Shown piece by piece: positions 1-8,377 of a stretch of DNA of 64,000 nt (its first letter is position 1; each line of letters opens with the position of its first letter). Both the position numbers and the translations under genes were made by a program. Source of the stretch: CAIWHR01 sp963713275 (GTDB taxonomy: Bacteria > Pseudomonadota > Gammaproteobacteria > Burkholderiales > Casimicrobiaceae); NCBI GenBank assembly GCA_963713275.1, contig CAVQLG010000004.1:11132-75131 (forward strand), in the 5' to 3' direction. The notes beneath the pieces were generated by a model, which was not told the origin of the DNA, did no database searches, and saw only the letters and a program-made list of their open reading frames with translations.

Positions 1-732
1 ATTGTTGATCGGCACCGACTCCGGATACGGCTCCATGTTCGCAAGCTCGGCGACGAGCGCTGCGCGCTGGCGGCGCGACTCGCCCATGCCGACGATGCCG
101 CCGCAGCAGACGTTGATGCCGGCCGAGCGGACGCGCTGCAGCGTGTCGAGACGGTCCTGGTACTGCCGAGTCGTGACGACCTCGCCGTAGAACTCGGGCG
201 CCGTGTCCAGGTTGTGGTTGTAGTAGTCGAGCCCCGCCTCGCGCAGCTGCTCCGCCTGGCCCTCCTTCAGCATGCCCAGCGTGCAGCAGGTCTCAAGCCC
301 GAGCGCCTTGACCTCGCGCACCATCTCCAGCACCGGCTCGAGGTCGCGCTGCTTCGGGCCGCGCCACGCCGCACCCATGCAGAACCGTGTCGCGCCCTGC
401 GCCTTCGCCGCCAGCGCACTCGCCCGCACCGTCGCGACCTCGAGGAGCGGCGTCTCCGCGACCCCCGCCGCGTGGCGCTTCGACTGCGAGCAATAGCCGC
501 AGTCCTCCGCGCAGCCGCCGGTCTTGATCGACAGCAACGTGGAGAGCTGGACAGCGTTGGCGCGGTGGTGCTCGCGGTGCACCTGCTGCGCGCGGTAGAC
601 GAGGTCGGCGAACGGCAGCGCGATCAGCGCCTCGACCTCCTCCACGCTCCAGCGAAGCGGGGTATGCGGGGACGCCTCCCGCGGCCCGGGCGTCGGCTGC
701 TCTGTCGGGATCGTCCAATCGATCGATGGCAT
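1..732 (-). CDS. bioB: Biotin synthase BioB, 3' part missing (runs off window start)
   Basis: Radical-SAM enzyme that inserts sulfur into dethiobiotin, the last step of biotin synthesis. 244 codons are visible from the ATG at 732, and the frame stays open to base 1, so about the last quarter lies outside. The radical-SAM cluster motif CAEDCGYC supplies Cys74, Cys78 and Cys81. It is followed by the family signatures GAAWRGPKQRD and YYNHNLDTAPEFY and by GGIVGMGES. The gene is divergent from comF with only 60 bases between starts, an arrangement common in betaproteobacteria. Identification is firm. Confidence 0.97.
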   Translation of the reverse strand, partial: MPSIDWTIPTEQPTPGPREASPHTPLRWSVEEVEALIALPFADLVYRAQQVHREHHRANAVQLSTLLSIKTGGCAEDCGYCSQSKRHAAGVAETPLLEVATVRASALAAKAQGATRFCMGAAWRGPKQRDLEPVLEMVREVKALGLETCCTLGMLKEGQAEQLREAGLDYYNHNLDTAPEFYGEVVTTRQYQDRLDTLQRVRSAGINVCCGGIVGMGESRRQRAALVAELANMEPYPESVPINN

Positions 733-792
733 AAGGCGGCGGCTCGGGGTTGACTGGCGGGTGTAGCGCGGAGGGCGCGGCAGAGCGCGACG

Positions 793-1770
793 GTGCGATC
801 TGGCGCAGTGTCGAGGGGGGACCGGTCCTTGTCAAATCAGCCGAACGCCGCGTTTGACAGCGCTGCCCGCGACACCGTCGCGGGCACCGTCGGGGCGGCG
901 CTCCCGACGCGGCACGCCGGCCGCTCGACCCCGAGTGTCGGGCCGGTCGCCGCCGCCGCGAACGTGGGGAACACCGGGGCGGCAAGCCCGCGTTCGCGCT
1001 TGCAGGCGCGCCTGGAGCTGCGCTTGCAGGCGCTCCTCAAGGCGGCTTCGCTTGTGCGTGCGCAGTCGACAAGCTGCGTGCGGCGCTGCCTGCCGCAGCG
1101 GTGCGTACTCTGCACAGGTCCCGCCGGCGACGCGCTGCTGTGCGCCGCCTGTACGGCTGCGCTGCCGACGCTCGGCGCGGCCTGCCCATGCTGCGCGCTG
1201 CCCTCGCCCGCGGGGGCGCTGTGCGGCGCGTGCCTCGCGCATCCGCCGCCGTTCGCCGCGACGCTGGCTGCCTACGCTTACGCGTTTCCCGTCGATCGCC
1301 TGCTGCAAGCGCTCAAGTACGGGGGCGAGCTCGCGCTCGCCGAGTGGGCCGCGACGGCACTGGCCGCGCGCGTGCGCGGCGAGCCGACGTCCTGGCGTTG
1401 CGCCGGCTTGCCGCCGCTCCTGGTGCCGTTGCCGCTGGCGCTGCCCAGGCAGCGCCAGCGCGGCTTCAACCAGGCGCTGGAAATCGCCCGCGGTCTCGCG
1501 CGTGAGCTCGGCCTCCCGCTCGAGGCCGCGTTGCGCCGGCGGCACGCCGGCCTGCCGCAGGCCGGCCTGCCCTGGGCGCAGCGCATCGCCAACGTCCGCG
1601 GCGCCTTCACCGCGCAGCGGCGCCTCGACGGGCTGCAGGTGGTCCTGGTCGACGACGTGATGACCACCGGGGCGACGCTCGCCGACGCCGCGGCAGCCGC
1701 CAGGACCGCGGGAGCGGCGCGGGTTTGCTGCTGCGTCGTCGCGCGCACGCTGCCGCCGCAGCGGTCGTGA
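793..1770 (+). CDS. comF: ComF family phosphoribosyltransferase-like protein
   Basis: ComF proteins pair an N-terminal zinc-binding Cys region with a type I phosphoribosyltransferase fold and are linked to DNA uptake and biotin-locus neighbourhoods. If the ATG at 793 is used the product has 325 residues. Cys pairs lie at about 104/107, 117/120, 131/134 and 144/147, and the PRTase loop VVLVDDVMTTGATL at 283-296. Family members are usually about 230-250 residues, so the first 80 or so residues (Ala/Arg-rich, no recognisable domain) are probably untranslated, and a GTG or TTG start near 1040-1070 is more likely. The gene is followed after 37 bases by trmL in the same direction. Confidence 0.9.
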   Translation: MRSGAVSRGDRSLSNQPNAAFDSAARDTVAGTVGAALPTRHAGRSTPSVGPVAAAANVGNTGAASPRSRLQARLELRLQALLKAASLVRAQSTSCVRRCLPQRCVLCTGPAGDALLCAACTAALPTLGAACPCCALPSPAGALCGACLAHPPPFAATLAAYAYAFPVDRLLQALKYGGELALAEWAATALAARVRGEPTSWRCAGLPPLLVPLPLALPRQRQRGFNQALEIARGLARELGLPLEAALRRRHAGLPQAGLPWAQRIANVRGAFTAQRRLDGLQVVLVDDVMTTGATLADAAAAARTAGAARVCCCVVARTLPPQRS

Positions 1771-1807
1771 GACGATGCGGTTTCGCGCGCCCTGCCCCGC
1801 AGCACCG

Positions 1808-2308
1808 ATGCCCCCCGCGTTCGCTGTCGTCCTCGTCCGCCCCGAGATCCCGCCCAACACCGGCAACGTGATCCGCCTCACGGCGAACGCCGGCGTCGAC
1901 CTGCACCTCGTCGAGCCCCTGGGCTTCCGCATGGACGACCGCGAACTCAAGCGCGCCGGGCTCGATTACCACGAGTACGCGCGGGTGCGCGTGCACGCCG
2001 ACATGGGCGCCTGCCGGGCGGCGGTCGACGCCGGCGCGTCGCGGCGCTGGTTTGCGCTCACGACCCGCGCCGGGCGCTCGCTGTACGACACGCGCTTCGA
2101 CCCGGGCGATGTGCTCGTGTTCGGCTGCGAGTCGGCCGGCCTCGACGACGCGTTGCTCGCCGAATTCCCCGACGAGCGCCGGCTGCGCATCCCGATGCGC
2201 GCCGGGATGCGCAGCATCAACCTCTCCAACGCGGTGGCGCTGGCGGTCTACGAAGCGTGGCGGCAAGCGGGATTCCCCGGCGCCGCGCCGGGGGGGCCGC
2301 CGCGTTGA
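1808..2308 (+). CDS. trmL: tRNA (cytidine/uridine-34-2'-O)-methyltransferase TrmL
   Basis: SPOUT-class methyltransferase that 2'-O-methylates the wobble base of certain leucine tRNAs. The start at 1808 gives 166 residues, in line with the roughly 157-residue E. coli protein; an upstream ATG at 1775 would add 11 residues. Conserved blocks are RPEIPPNTGNVIRLTANAG, GLDYHEY, VFGCESAGL and IPMRAGMRSINLSNAVA; the last forms the SAM-binding trefoil knot. It sits 3' of comF and converges on gpsA with 19 bases between the two stop codons. Confidence 0.95.
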   Translation: MPPAFAVVLVRPEIPPNTGNVIRLTANAGVDLHLVEPLGFRMDDRELKRAGLDYHEYARVRVHADMGACRAAVDAGASRRWFALTTRAGRSLYDTRFDPGDVLVFGCESAGLDDALLAEFPDERRLRIPMRAGMRSINLSNAVALAVYEAWRQAGFPGAAPGGPPR

Positions 2309-2331
2309 CCGGTGACGTCGAAGCCGGTCAA
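2305..2331. terminator. Inverted repeat spanning the convergent trmL and gpsA stop codons
   Basis: TTGACCGG (2305-2312) pairs perfectly with CCGGTCAA (2324-2331) across an 11-base loop. The stop codon of trmL lies in the left arm and that of gpsA in the right arm. Symmetry and placement suggest a bidirectional terminator, but there is no T-run on either side, so this is tentative. Confidence 0.35.
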
Positions 2332-3350
2332 TGCCGTTCTGCCCGCGGCTCGCGCCGCAGCAACGACAGCACGGCGTCGCGCGCGGACCAGTCCTCGTAG
2401 AGCGTCCGGTAGACCGCGTCGCAGATCGGCATGTCGACACCGAAATGGCGTGCCAGCCCGCGCAGCTTCGGCGCGGCCGCCACTCCCTCGGCCACGTGGC
2501 CCAGCTGCGCGAGAATCTCGGGCAGGCGCCGCCCCTGCGCGAGTGCCAGCCCGACCCGGCGGTTGCGCGAGAGGTCGCCCGTGCAGGTGAGCACCAGGTC
2601 GCCCAGGCCAGCGAGCCCCATCAGCGTCTCGCGCCGCCCGCCCAGCGCCTGCGACAGGCGCCCCGTTTCCGCGAGCCCGCGGGTGATCAGCGCCGCGCGG
2701 GCGTTGTGGCCGAAGCCGAGCCCGTCGCTCGCCCCGGCGGCGATGGCAAGCACGTTCTTGACCGCACCGCCGACCTCAACACCCGCGATGTCGTCGCTCT
2801 CGTAGACCCGCAGCGCGTCGGCGCGCAGCTGCGCCGCGACAAGCGCCGCGAGTTCGGGAGCCGTCGCCGCGACCGCGACGGCAGTGGGCAGGCCGGCAGC
2901 GACCTCCTCGGCGAAGCTCGGGCCGGACACCACGCCGACGGGCGCCGGCCAGATTGGCGCGACGACCTGATGCGGCAGCGCGGCGCCGCCGGGCAACGCC
3001 GGCGCGTCGACGACGCCTTTCGAAAGCCACACCAGCGGGGCTCGCAATCCGGCGTCCCGCAGCTCGCGCGCCAGCGCCGGCAGCGCGGCGACCGGCGGGG
3101 CGGCGATCAGCAAGTCGGCAGAGGCGAGATCGGCGAGGGACGCGGTCACCTCGAGCGAGGTCGGCAGCGCGATACCCGGCAGATAGCGGGCGTTGACGCG
3201 CTCGCGGGTGATCGCGGCGACCTGGCCGGCGTCGCGCGCCCACAGCACGACCGCCGATCCGCCGCGGCGGCAAAGATGCACCGCGAGCGCCGTTCCCCAA
3301 GCTCCCGCGCCGACCACCGCGATGTCAGCGGCAGTCCGGCGTGCCGTCAA
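2328..3350 (-). CDS. gpsA: NAD(P)H-dependent glycerol-3-phosphate dehydrogenase GpsA
   Basis: Reduces dihydroxyacetone phosphate to sn-glycerol-3-phosphate for phospholipid synthesis in the cytoplasm. The 340-residue product has the Rossmann motif GAGAWG at 14-19, the SKG loop with Lys111, VSGPSFAEEV, and catalytic Lys198 in GGAVKNVLAIAAG. The start is taken as the TTG at 3350 because it overlaps the TGA of the upstream SH3 gene (TTGA) and lies just before the nucleotide-binding strand; no ATG gives a sensible length. Upstream partners in the same direction are the SH3 gene and, beyond an inserted repeat, secB, a common betaproteobacterial order. Confidence 0.95.
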   Translation of the reverse strand: MTARRTAADIAVVGAGAWGTALAVHLCRRGGSAVVLWARDAGQVAAITRERVNARYLPGIALPTSLEVTASLADLASADLLIAAPPVAALPALARELRDAGLRAPLVWLSKGVVDAPALPGGAALPHQVVAPIWPAPVGVVSGPSFAEEVAAGLPTAVAVAATAPELAALVAAQLRADALRVYESDDIAGVEVGGAVKNVLAIAAGASDGLGFGHNARAALITRGLAETGRLSQALGGRRETLMGLAGLGDLVLTCTGDLSRNRRVGLALAQGRRLPEILAQLGHVAEGVAAAPKLRGLARHFGVDMPICDAVYRTLYEDWSARDAVLSLLRREPRAERH

Positions 3351-3841
3351 AGCCCGAACACCTGGGCCACGCGAACGTAGCCGGTCTGGCCGTCCCGATG
3401 CCGGACCTTGATCCAGCCGGGCATCGCCGTCGTCGACGTCGACGTCGCCGCCTCGGCAGGTTCGAGCAGCACGCTGAGCTCCGCCCGGAACACGAGCGGC
3501 GCGGCATCGTCGGGACTCGCGCGGACTTCGGCAAGCGGAACCCGCACCACCAGCGTCCTGCGCTCCGCGACGCTCTTCTTCTCCACCCAGCCGATGGAAC
3601 CGCCGACGTCGCGGACCTTGATCCAGCCTTCGAGCACGACGATCACCTCCAGGGGCGTGTCGCGGCCGAGAACGAACAACCCCTTGGCCCGGGTCGAAGG
3701 GGCGTCGTAGAGGATGGTGGCCGGCTCGACCGTCGCGCGGAACTCGGCGGGAACCGCCGCCGGCGCGAGCCAGAAGAGGGCGGCGGCCGCGGCGACCCGC
3801 CACGCGGACGAGCACGTCCGGCCATGACCGCGCCGCTTCAT
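3347..3841 (-). CDS. Secreted protein with two bacterial SH3-like domains
   Basis: 164 residues. An N-terminal signal peptide (basic start, hydrophobic 14-26, cleavage near VPA-EF at about 32) precedes two SH3b-like segments, each ending in GWIKVRD-type or GWIKVRH-type strands (about 35-90 and 95-160). Such domains often bind peptidoglycan or protect envelope partners, but no catalytic domain is present and the ligand is unknown. The gene overlaps gpsA by four bases, so the two are co-translated, and an inserted repeat separates it from secB. Confidence 0.75.
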   Translation of the reverse strand: MKRRGHGRTCSSAWRVAAAAALFWLAPAAVPAEFRATVEPATILYDAPSTRAKGLFVLGRDTPLEVIVVLEGWIKVRDVGGSIGWVEKKSVAERRTLVVRVPLAEVRASPDDAAPLVFRAELSVLLEPAEAATSTSTTAMPGWIKVRHRDGQTGYVRVAQVFGL

Positions 3842-3854
3842 TGCCGGCGCTTCA

Positions 3855-3997
3855 GAGCCTGTGAATAAATCTGCTGCGCGGGCGGTCTGCGTCGTTGCTC
3901 ACTCGCTCACTCCTCGCCTATCTACTTGATATGTCTCGTCGTTCGCTCGCTCGCGCCTAGCATCCCATCCCGCTCGCGACGATTTCTTCACAGGCTC
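3855..3997 (-). repeat. Stop-codon-adjacent inverted-repeat element, copy 1 (143 bp)
   Basis: Non-coding element between secB and the SH3 gene. Its ends are GAGCCTGTGAATAAATC (3855-3871) and GATTTCTTCACAGGCTC (3981-3997), 17-bp terminal inverted repeats with one mismatch. It is flanked by the direct repeat TCA (3852-3854 and 3998-4000); the second TCA is the secB stop codon TGA on the minus strand. The internal core, read on the minus strand, includes GACGAGACATATCAAGTAG and GGCGAGGAGTGAGCGAGTGA, shared almost base for base with the copy at 41236. It resembles a non-autonomous miniature transposable element; no transposase is present. Confidence 0.85.
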
Positions 3998-4480
3998 TCA
4001 GTTGGCAGCGACCCCCGCCGGCGCCGGCACCTGGGCCTGGGCCTGCGCGAGCTGCTGCTGGTACAGCGCGTCGAAATTGATCGGCGCGAGATGGACGGGC
4101 GGAAAACCCGCGCGAGTGATCGCGTCGGCGAGCGTCTCGCGCACGTAGGGAAACAGCACCGAGGGGCAGTTGGTCGCGATCACCTGCTGCATGTGCTCGG
4201 CCGGCACGCCGCGGATGGTGAAGACACCCGCCTGCGCCGCCTCGACCAGGAACAAGGTCTTGTCCCCCGACTTGGCGGTGAGCGTGACCGTCAGCACGCA
4301 CTCGTAGACGTCGGGGTCCACCTGCTCTCCCCGCGTGCGCAGCCCGACTTCGACCTGCGGGGGTTCCTGAATCAGAAAGGACTTCGGCGCGCCTGGGTTC
4401 TCGAGGGAGAGGTCCTTGACGTAGATCTTGTCGATCGAGAACACGGGCGCCTGTGCGGCGTTGTGCGGAGCTTCGGCCAT
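3998..4480 (-). CDS. secB: Protein-export chaperone SecB
   Basis: Tetrameric cytoplasmic chaperone that keeps preproteins unfolded and hands them to SecA. 160 residues, the usual length. Family blocks: FSIDKIYVKDLSLENP, EVGLRTRGEQ, AGVFTIRGVP, TNCPSVLFPYVRE and PPVHLAPINFDALYQQQ, with a short Gln/Ala/Pro tail. Its TGA stop codon directly abuts the repeat element that ends at 3997, so the coding sequence is intact but its 3' untranslated region is replaced by the element. Upstream in the same direction are grxC and the rhodanese gene. Confidence 0.97.
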   Translation of the reverse strand: MAEAPHNAAQAPVFSIDKIYVKDLSLENPGAPKSFLIQEPPQVEVGLRTRGEQVDPDVYECVLTVTLTAKSGDKTLFLVEAAQAGVFTIRGVPAEHMQQVIATNCPSVLFPYVRETLADAITRAGFPPVHLAPINFDALYQQQLAQAQAQVPAPAGVAAN

Positions 4481-4622
4481 GTTGCGGTCTTTCGCGAGAG
4501 GTGGGCAGCCGTGTATTCTACCTCACGCGACCCGGCCCCGGAAACGACGGTGATCGTCGCCTCGACTCGCCGGCGGCGCCCGCGCCCAGGAAAAACGCCT
4601 CGCCTGGCGCGCGCCGATCGGC

Positions 4623-4880
4623 TCACGCCGCGAGCATCGGATCGAGCTTGCCAGCGCGATCGAGGGCGACCAGATCGTCGTAGCCGCCGACGTGGAACTC
4701 CCCGATGTAGATCTGGGGCACCGTCCGACGGCCCGTCCGGCGCACCATCTCGTCGCGAACACCGGCATCGAGGTCGACGCGGACCTTGGCGATCTCGGCG
4801 ACGCCCTTCGCCTTGAGCAGCCGCTCGGCCCGAACGCAGTACGGGCAGACCGCAGTCGCGTACATGGTTATCTGCGGCAC
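4623..4880 (-). CDS. grxC: Glutaredoxin 3 (GrxC)
   Basis: Small dithiol oxidoreductase that uses glutathione to reduce disulfides. 85 residues with the active site CPYC at 12-15, the TVPQIYIG cis-Pro loop and the GGYDDL glutathione-binding turn. It begins one base after the stop codon of the rhodanese gene and precedes secB by about 140 bases, so the three are probably one operon. Confidence 0.96.
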   Translation of the reverse strand: MPQITMYATAVCPYCVRAERLLKAKGVAEIAKVRVDLDAGVRDEMVRRTGRRTVPQIYIGEFHVGGYDDLVALDRAGKLDPMLAA

Positions 4881-4881
4881 G

Positions 4882-5304
4882 TCACTTCTCCACCGGCAAC
4901 CCCGCGTCCTTCCACGCGCGATAGCCGCCGCTGAGGTTGTAGATGTCCTTGAAGCCGATGCGCGCCAGCGCGGCGCCAGCCATCCGGCTGCGGTTGCCGC
5001 TTGCGCAGTAGGCGACGATCGGCCGGCCGGTCAGCTTCGCAAGCTCCCCTGCCCGGCTGTCGATCTGCGACAGCGGGATGTGGATCGCCTTCGGCAGCCG
5101 GCCACCCTCGTACTCCTGCGTTTCGCGAACGTCGAGCAGGACGGCGTCCTGCGTGTTGATGAGCTGGGTGACGTTCAAGTTGCCGACGTCCTTCACCGGC
5201 GAGAACCGCCGCTGAACCAGCGGCCAGACGAGCATCGCGCCGGAGACGAACATCACGAGCACGAGCAGCCAGTTGTTCTGGATGAAGGACATGGCGAAGG
5301 ACAT
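4882..5304 (-). CDS. Membrane-anchored rhodanese-like protein
   Basis: 140 residues. One N-terminal membrane segment (about 10-28, NNWLLVLVMFVSGAMLVW) is followed by a single rhodanese domain with the active-site loop YCASGNRS, where Cys is the persulfide-forming residue, and the CH2A-type LLDVRE motif. It could move sulfur or detoxify at the membrane; the substrate cannot be told from sequence. An in-frame ATG four codons downstream (5292) is an equally good start. First gene of the rhodanese-grxC-secB set. Confidence 0.88.
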   Translation of the reverse strand: MSFAMSFIQNNWLLVLVMFVSGAMLVWPLVQRRFSPVKDVGNLNVTQLINTQDAVLLDVRETQEYEGGRLPKAIHIPLSQIDSRAGELAKLTGRPIVAYCASGNRSRMAGAALARIGFKDIYNLSGGYRAWKDAGLPVEK

Positions 5305-5678
5305 GGCGAACGGGTTGGATCGGTGCTCCAGGGTCGCCGGCTCGGGCAGGCGGTTGCTGCGCCGAGCGGCCCGTCATCGGGTCGGCGGCGCGGCCGACCT
5401 CCGTTGCCGTGCGCACCGCCGCAGCCGCCCTCGCCGTCCGCCTCGGCACGCCGCCGGGAGGGCCGGCGCGGGGCGGCAAGCGTAGAATGATAGCGCACGC
5501 GAAGCGCGGGGAGAGGGGGCCGGCGAGCGCGCCCGCAACGGAGCGGCATCGCGTGCGACCGCCCCGCCGGCGCTCACCCGCGACCACGATGTGCGTACCC
5601 GACCCTGCCGCGCCGGCCCCCGCCACCCGTCCGGTGCCGGGTTCCGGCGCCGTCTGAGGGGCAAGGGCCGGTACCCCG
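5305..5678. other. Divergent intergenic region, rhodanese / envC
   Basis: 374 bases with no convincing gene on either strand. It separates the leftward rhodanese-grxC-secB unit from the rightward envC-ctpA unit and must hold both promoters. GCGTAGAATGATAGCG near 5480 contains a plausible -10 (TAGAAT), but no good -35 is at the right spacing. In some relatives a phosphoglycerate mutase gene (gpmA) occupies this position; nothing resembling it remains here. Confidence 0.5.
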
Positions 5679-6836
5679 ATGCGCGGCGCCACCGCCCTCG
5701 TCGCCCTCGTCGCCCTCGTGTCCGGCGCCGCCGCGGCGCCGGACCACCGGGCCACCGGAGACAACGCGCTGCCGAGCGACGAGGCGGTCGCAATGGAAGC
5801 GCGGCGCAACGAGCTCAAGGCCCGGGTCGAGGCGGTGCAGCGCGAGCTCGCCGCCGCGGAGTCCTCGCGTGCCGACGCCGCCGACGCGCTCAAGGCCTCG
5901 GCGCTGGCGATCTCCGACGCCCAGCGCCGGCTCCGCGACCTCAAGGCCGAGCGCCAGCGCGTCGCGGCGTCGCTCGCCGGGCTCGACGCCGAGCGCGCCG
6001 CGCTCACCGAGGCGGTCCGCGCCGAGCAGGTGCTGCTCGTCCGGCTGCTCGCGCGCCAGCAACGCGGCAGCGAGCATGATCCGCTGAAACTGCTGCTGTC
6101 CGGACGCGACCCGGGCGCCATCGGCCGCCTCCTGCACTACTATCAGGTCATCAGCGACGCCCGCGCGCGCGCGATCGCGGGCCTGCGCGCCAACCTGCTG
6201 CGCGCACAGAGCCTGGCCGAAAGCGCCGCGGGAGAGCAGCAGCGGCTCGAAGCGCTGGCGGAGGAGGAAACCGCGCAGCACGCGGCACTCGAGCGCCAGC
6301 GGCGCCAGAACGCGCAGGTGCTGGCGAGCGTCGTCACCGACCTCCGCCGCCAGCGGCGTGAGCTCGACCACCTCCAGCGCGACGAGGCCCGACTCGCCCG
6401 CCTGGTGGACCGGCTTGCCGGCGCTGCCGGGGCGCCGGCCGGGGCCGCGCCGTTCCACGGCGCGGTGGCGATGCCGGTGCGTGGGGAACTCGCCCGCCGC
6501 TTCGGTGCCTTACCGCAGACCGGCGGAACAGCCTCAAAAGGATGGTTCATACGCTGTGCGCCCGGCGAGGAAGTGCGCGCCATCGCCGCCGGTCAGGTCG
6601 TGTACGCCGACTGGCTGCGCGGGTTCGGCAACCTCTTGATTCTCGACCACGGCGCCGGCTACATGAGCCTCTACGGCAACAACGACGCGCTGCTGGCGAC
6701 GGTCGGGGCGACGGTGCGGGCCGGGGACGCCATCGCGCAGGCGGGGGCGTCCGGCGGAAGCGCTGAACCGGGGTTATACTTCGAAATTCGCCATCAGGGC
6801 AGGGCGGTCGATCCTGCCGCCTGGATTGGCAGATAG
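5679..6836 (+). CDS. envC: Murein hydrolase activator EnvC
   Basis: Periplasmic activator of amidases during septal cell-wall splitting. 385 residues: signal peptide (1-20), a long coiled coil rich in Ala/Arg/Glu (about 35-255), then a LytM/M23-like domain (about 270-385). The LytM domain is of the non-catalytic EnvC type: the zinc-binding His/Asp set is missing, while GWFIRCAPGEEVRAI, ADWLRGFGNLLILDHG, MSLYGNN and GLYFEIRHQGRAVDP match EnvC closely. ctpA starts 14 bases downstream, suggesting an operon. Confidence 0.93.
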   Translation: MRGATALVALVALVSGAAAAPDHRATGDNALPSDEAVAMEARRNELKARVEAVQRELAAAESSRADAADALKASALAISDAQRRLRDLKAERQRVAASLAGLDAERAALTEAVRAEQVLLVRLLARQQRGSEHDPLKLLLSGRDPGAIGRLLHYYQVISDARARAIAGLRANLLRAQSLAESAAGEQQRLEALAEEETAQHAALERQRRQNAQVLASVVTDLRRQRRELDHLQRDEARLARLVDRLAGAAGAPAGAAPFHGAVAMPVRGELARRFGALPQTGGTASKGWFIRCAPGEEVRAIAAGQVVYADWLRGFGNLLILDHGAGYMSLYGNNDALLATVGATVRAGDAIAQAGASGGSAEPGLYFEIRHQGRAVDPAAWIGR

Positions 6837-6850
6837 AGGACGAGAACGCG

Positions 6851-8260
6851 ATGGGCAACTGGAAGAGAGCCGGGTTGATCGGTCTGGGCGCGGTGCTGGG
6901 CGTGCTGCTGTCCCTCAACTTCTCGGCGGTCGCCCAGCGGGAGCAGAAACTGCCGATCCCCTATGAGGACCTGCAGCTGTTCTCGGCGGTCTTCGGCAAG
7001 ATCAAGAGCGACTACGTCGAGCCGGTCTCCGACGAAAAGCTCATCAAGGAAGCGATCAACGGGATGGTGCGGGGCCTCGACCCGCACTCCGATTTCCTCG
7101 ATGCCGAGGCGTTCAAGGACCTGCAGGTCAACACCCAGGGGAAGTTCGGCGGGCTGGGCATCGAAGTAGGGATCGAGGACGGGGTCGTGCGCGTCGTCTC
7201 GCCCATTGAGGATACGCCCGCGTTTCGGGCCGGCATCCAGACCGGCGATCTCATCGTCAAGATCGACGATGCCGCCACGCGCGGCATGCCGCTGTCCAAG
7301 GCCGTCGACAAGATGCGTGGCAAGCCCGGCACCGACGTCGTGCTGACGATCGTGCGCAAGCGCGTCGACCAACCGCTCGTGTTCACCCTGACGCGCGAGG
7401 AGATCAACGTCAAGAGCGTGCGCGCGAAGATGCTCGAGCCGGGTTACGCCTACGTCCGCGTGCGCAGCTTCCAGGAGCGTACGGGCGAGGATCTCGCCAA
7501 GGCGCTGAAGGACTTCTACAAGCAGGGCGGACTCAAGGGCATCGTGCTCGACGTGCGCTCGGATCCGGGCGGCCTGCTCAACCAGGCGGTTGCCGTCGCG
7601 GCCGCGTTCCTGCCACGGGATGCGCTTGTCGTCTACACCGACGGCCGCACGGCCGACGCGCGCATGCGCCTCACGGCGACCAAGGACAACTACACACGGC
7701 GAGGCGAGGACTACTTCAAGGACCTGCCGGCGGCGGTGAAGAAGGTCCCGCTCGCAGTGCTGGTCGACGGCGGCACGGCCTCGGCGTCGGAGATCGTCGC
7801 CGGCGCGCTGCAGGACCACAAGCGGGCGACGGTGCTCGGCACGCAGACTTTCGGCAAGGGATCGGTGCAGACCATCCTGCCGCTTTCGAGCACGGCCGGG
7901 CTGAAGCTCACCACCGCCCGTTACTACACGCCGTCGGGTCGATCGATCCAAGCCAAAGGGATCGAGCCGGACATCTATGTCGACGACGGACGCGACTCGA
8001 CGAACCGCATCCGCGAGGCGAACCTCGAACGCCACCTCGAAACCACCCGGGCCGGAGCGGCGAAAGGCAGCCCGGCGCCGTCCACCGGGCCGGCCCCCGC
8101 CCCGAAGGACAACCGGTCGGAGGAACTGCCGCCCCCGCCGCGCTTCGAGTTCGGCGCGGCCGACGATTTCCAGCTCACCCAGGCGATCAACCACCTCAAG
8201 GGTCAGCCCGTGATCGCGTCGATCAAGACGATCGCAAAAGCATCGGGGTCAGAGCCGTAA
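6851..8260 (+). CDS. ctpA: Carboxy-terminal processing protease CtpA (S41 family)
   Basis: Periplasmic serine protease that trims C-termini. 469 residues: signal or anchor segment (about 7-28), N-terminal S41 helices, a PDZ domain (about 95-180), and a catalytic core with nucleophile Ser311 in GGTASASEIVAG and base Lys336 in TFGKGSVQ, the family's 25-residue spacing. The tail after about 410 is Pro/Ala-rich. The last residues (SGSEP) and the TAA stop codon lie inside a REP-like unit starting at 8245, so the native C-terminus was probably replaced by repeat insertion; the catalytic domain is untouched. Confidence 0.95.
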   Translation: MGNWKRAGLIGLGAVLGVLLSLNFSAVAQREQKLPIPYEDLQLFSAVFGKIKSDYVEPVSDEKLIKEAINGMVRGLDPHSDFLDAEAFKDLQVNTQGKFGGLGIEVGIEDGVVRVVSPIEDTPAFRAGIQTGDLIVKIDDAATRGMPLSKAVDKMRGKPGTDVVLTIVRKRVDQPLVFTLTREEINVKSVRAKMLEPGYAYVRVRSFQERTGEDLAKALKDFYKQGGLKGIVLDVRSDPGGLLNQAVAVAAAFLPRDALVVYTDGRTADARMRLTATKDNYTRRGEDYFKDLPAAVKKVPLAVLVDGGTASASEIVAGALQDHKRATVLGTQTFGKGSVQTILPLSSTAGLKLTTARYYTPSGRSIQAKGIEPDIYVDDGRDSTNRIREANLERHLETTRAGAAKGSPAPSTGPAPAPKDNRSEELPPPPRFEFGAADDFQLTQAINHLKGQPVIASIKTIAKASGSEP

Positions 8261-8353
8261 TTTGCCCGGAAACGGGGTCAGAGCCGTAATTGTTCGGAAC
8301 TTCGGCGCGGTCGCAGCATTCGTTCGATTCCGGAGAATTACGGCTCTGGCCCC
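8245..8353. repeat. REP-like cluster: two direct and one inverted unit
   Basis: GGGGTCAGAGCCGTAATT occurs at 8245-8262 and again at 8274-8291. Its inverse with one change, AATTACGGCTCTGGCCCC, lies at 8336-8353. Units of this type resemble the termini of REP sequences associated with REP-associated tyrosine transposases in proteobacteria (an analogy; no transposase gene is near). The outer units can fold into an 18-bp stem. The cluster fills the ctpA-moeB gap and overlaps the last 16 bases of ctpA. Confidence 0.75.
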
Positions 8354-8377
8354 ATTTCCGGCACGGATCTGACCCTG

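Noticed and set aside
793..1040. A genuine extra N-terminal domain on ComF
   Set aside because: The first 80 codons are compositionally like out-of-frame GC-rich sequence and match no domain; a downstream GTG/TTG start is more plausible.
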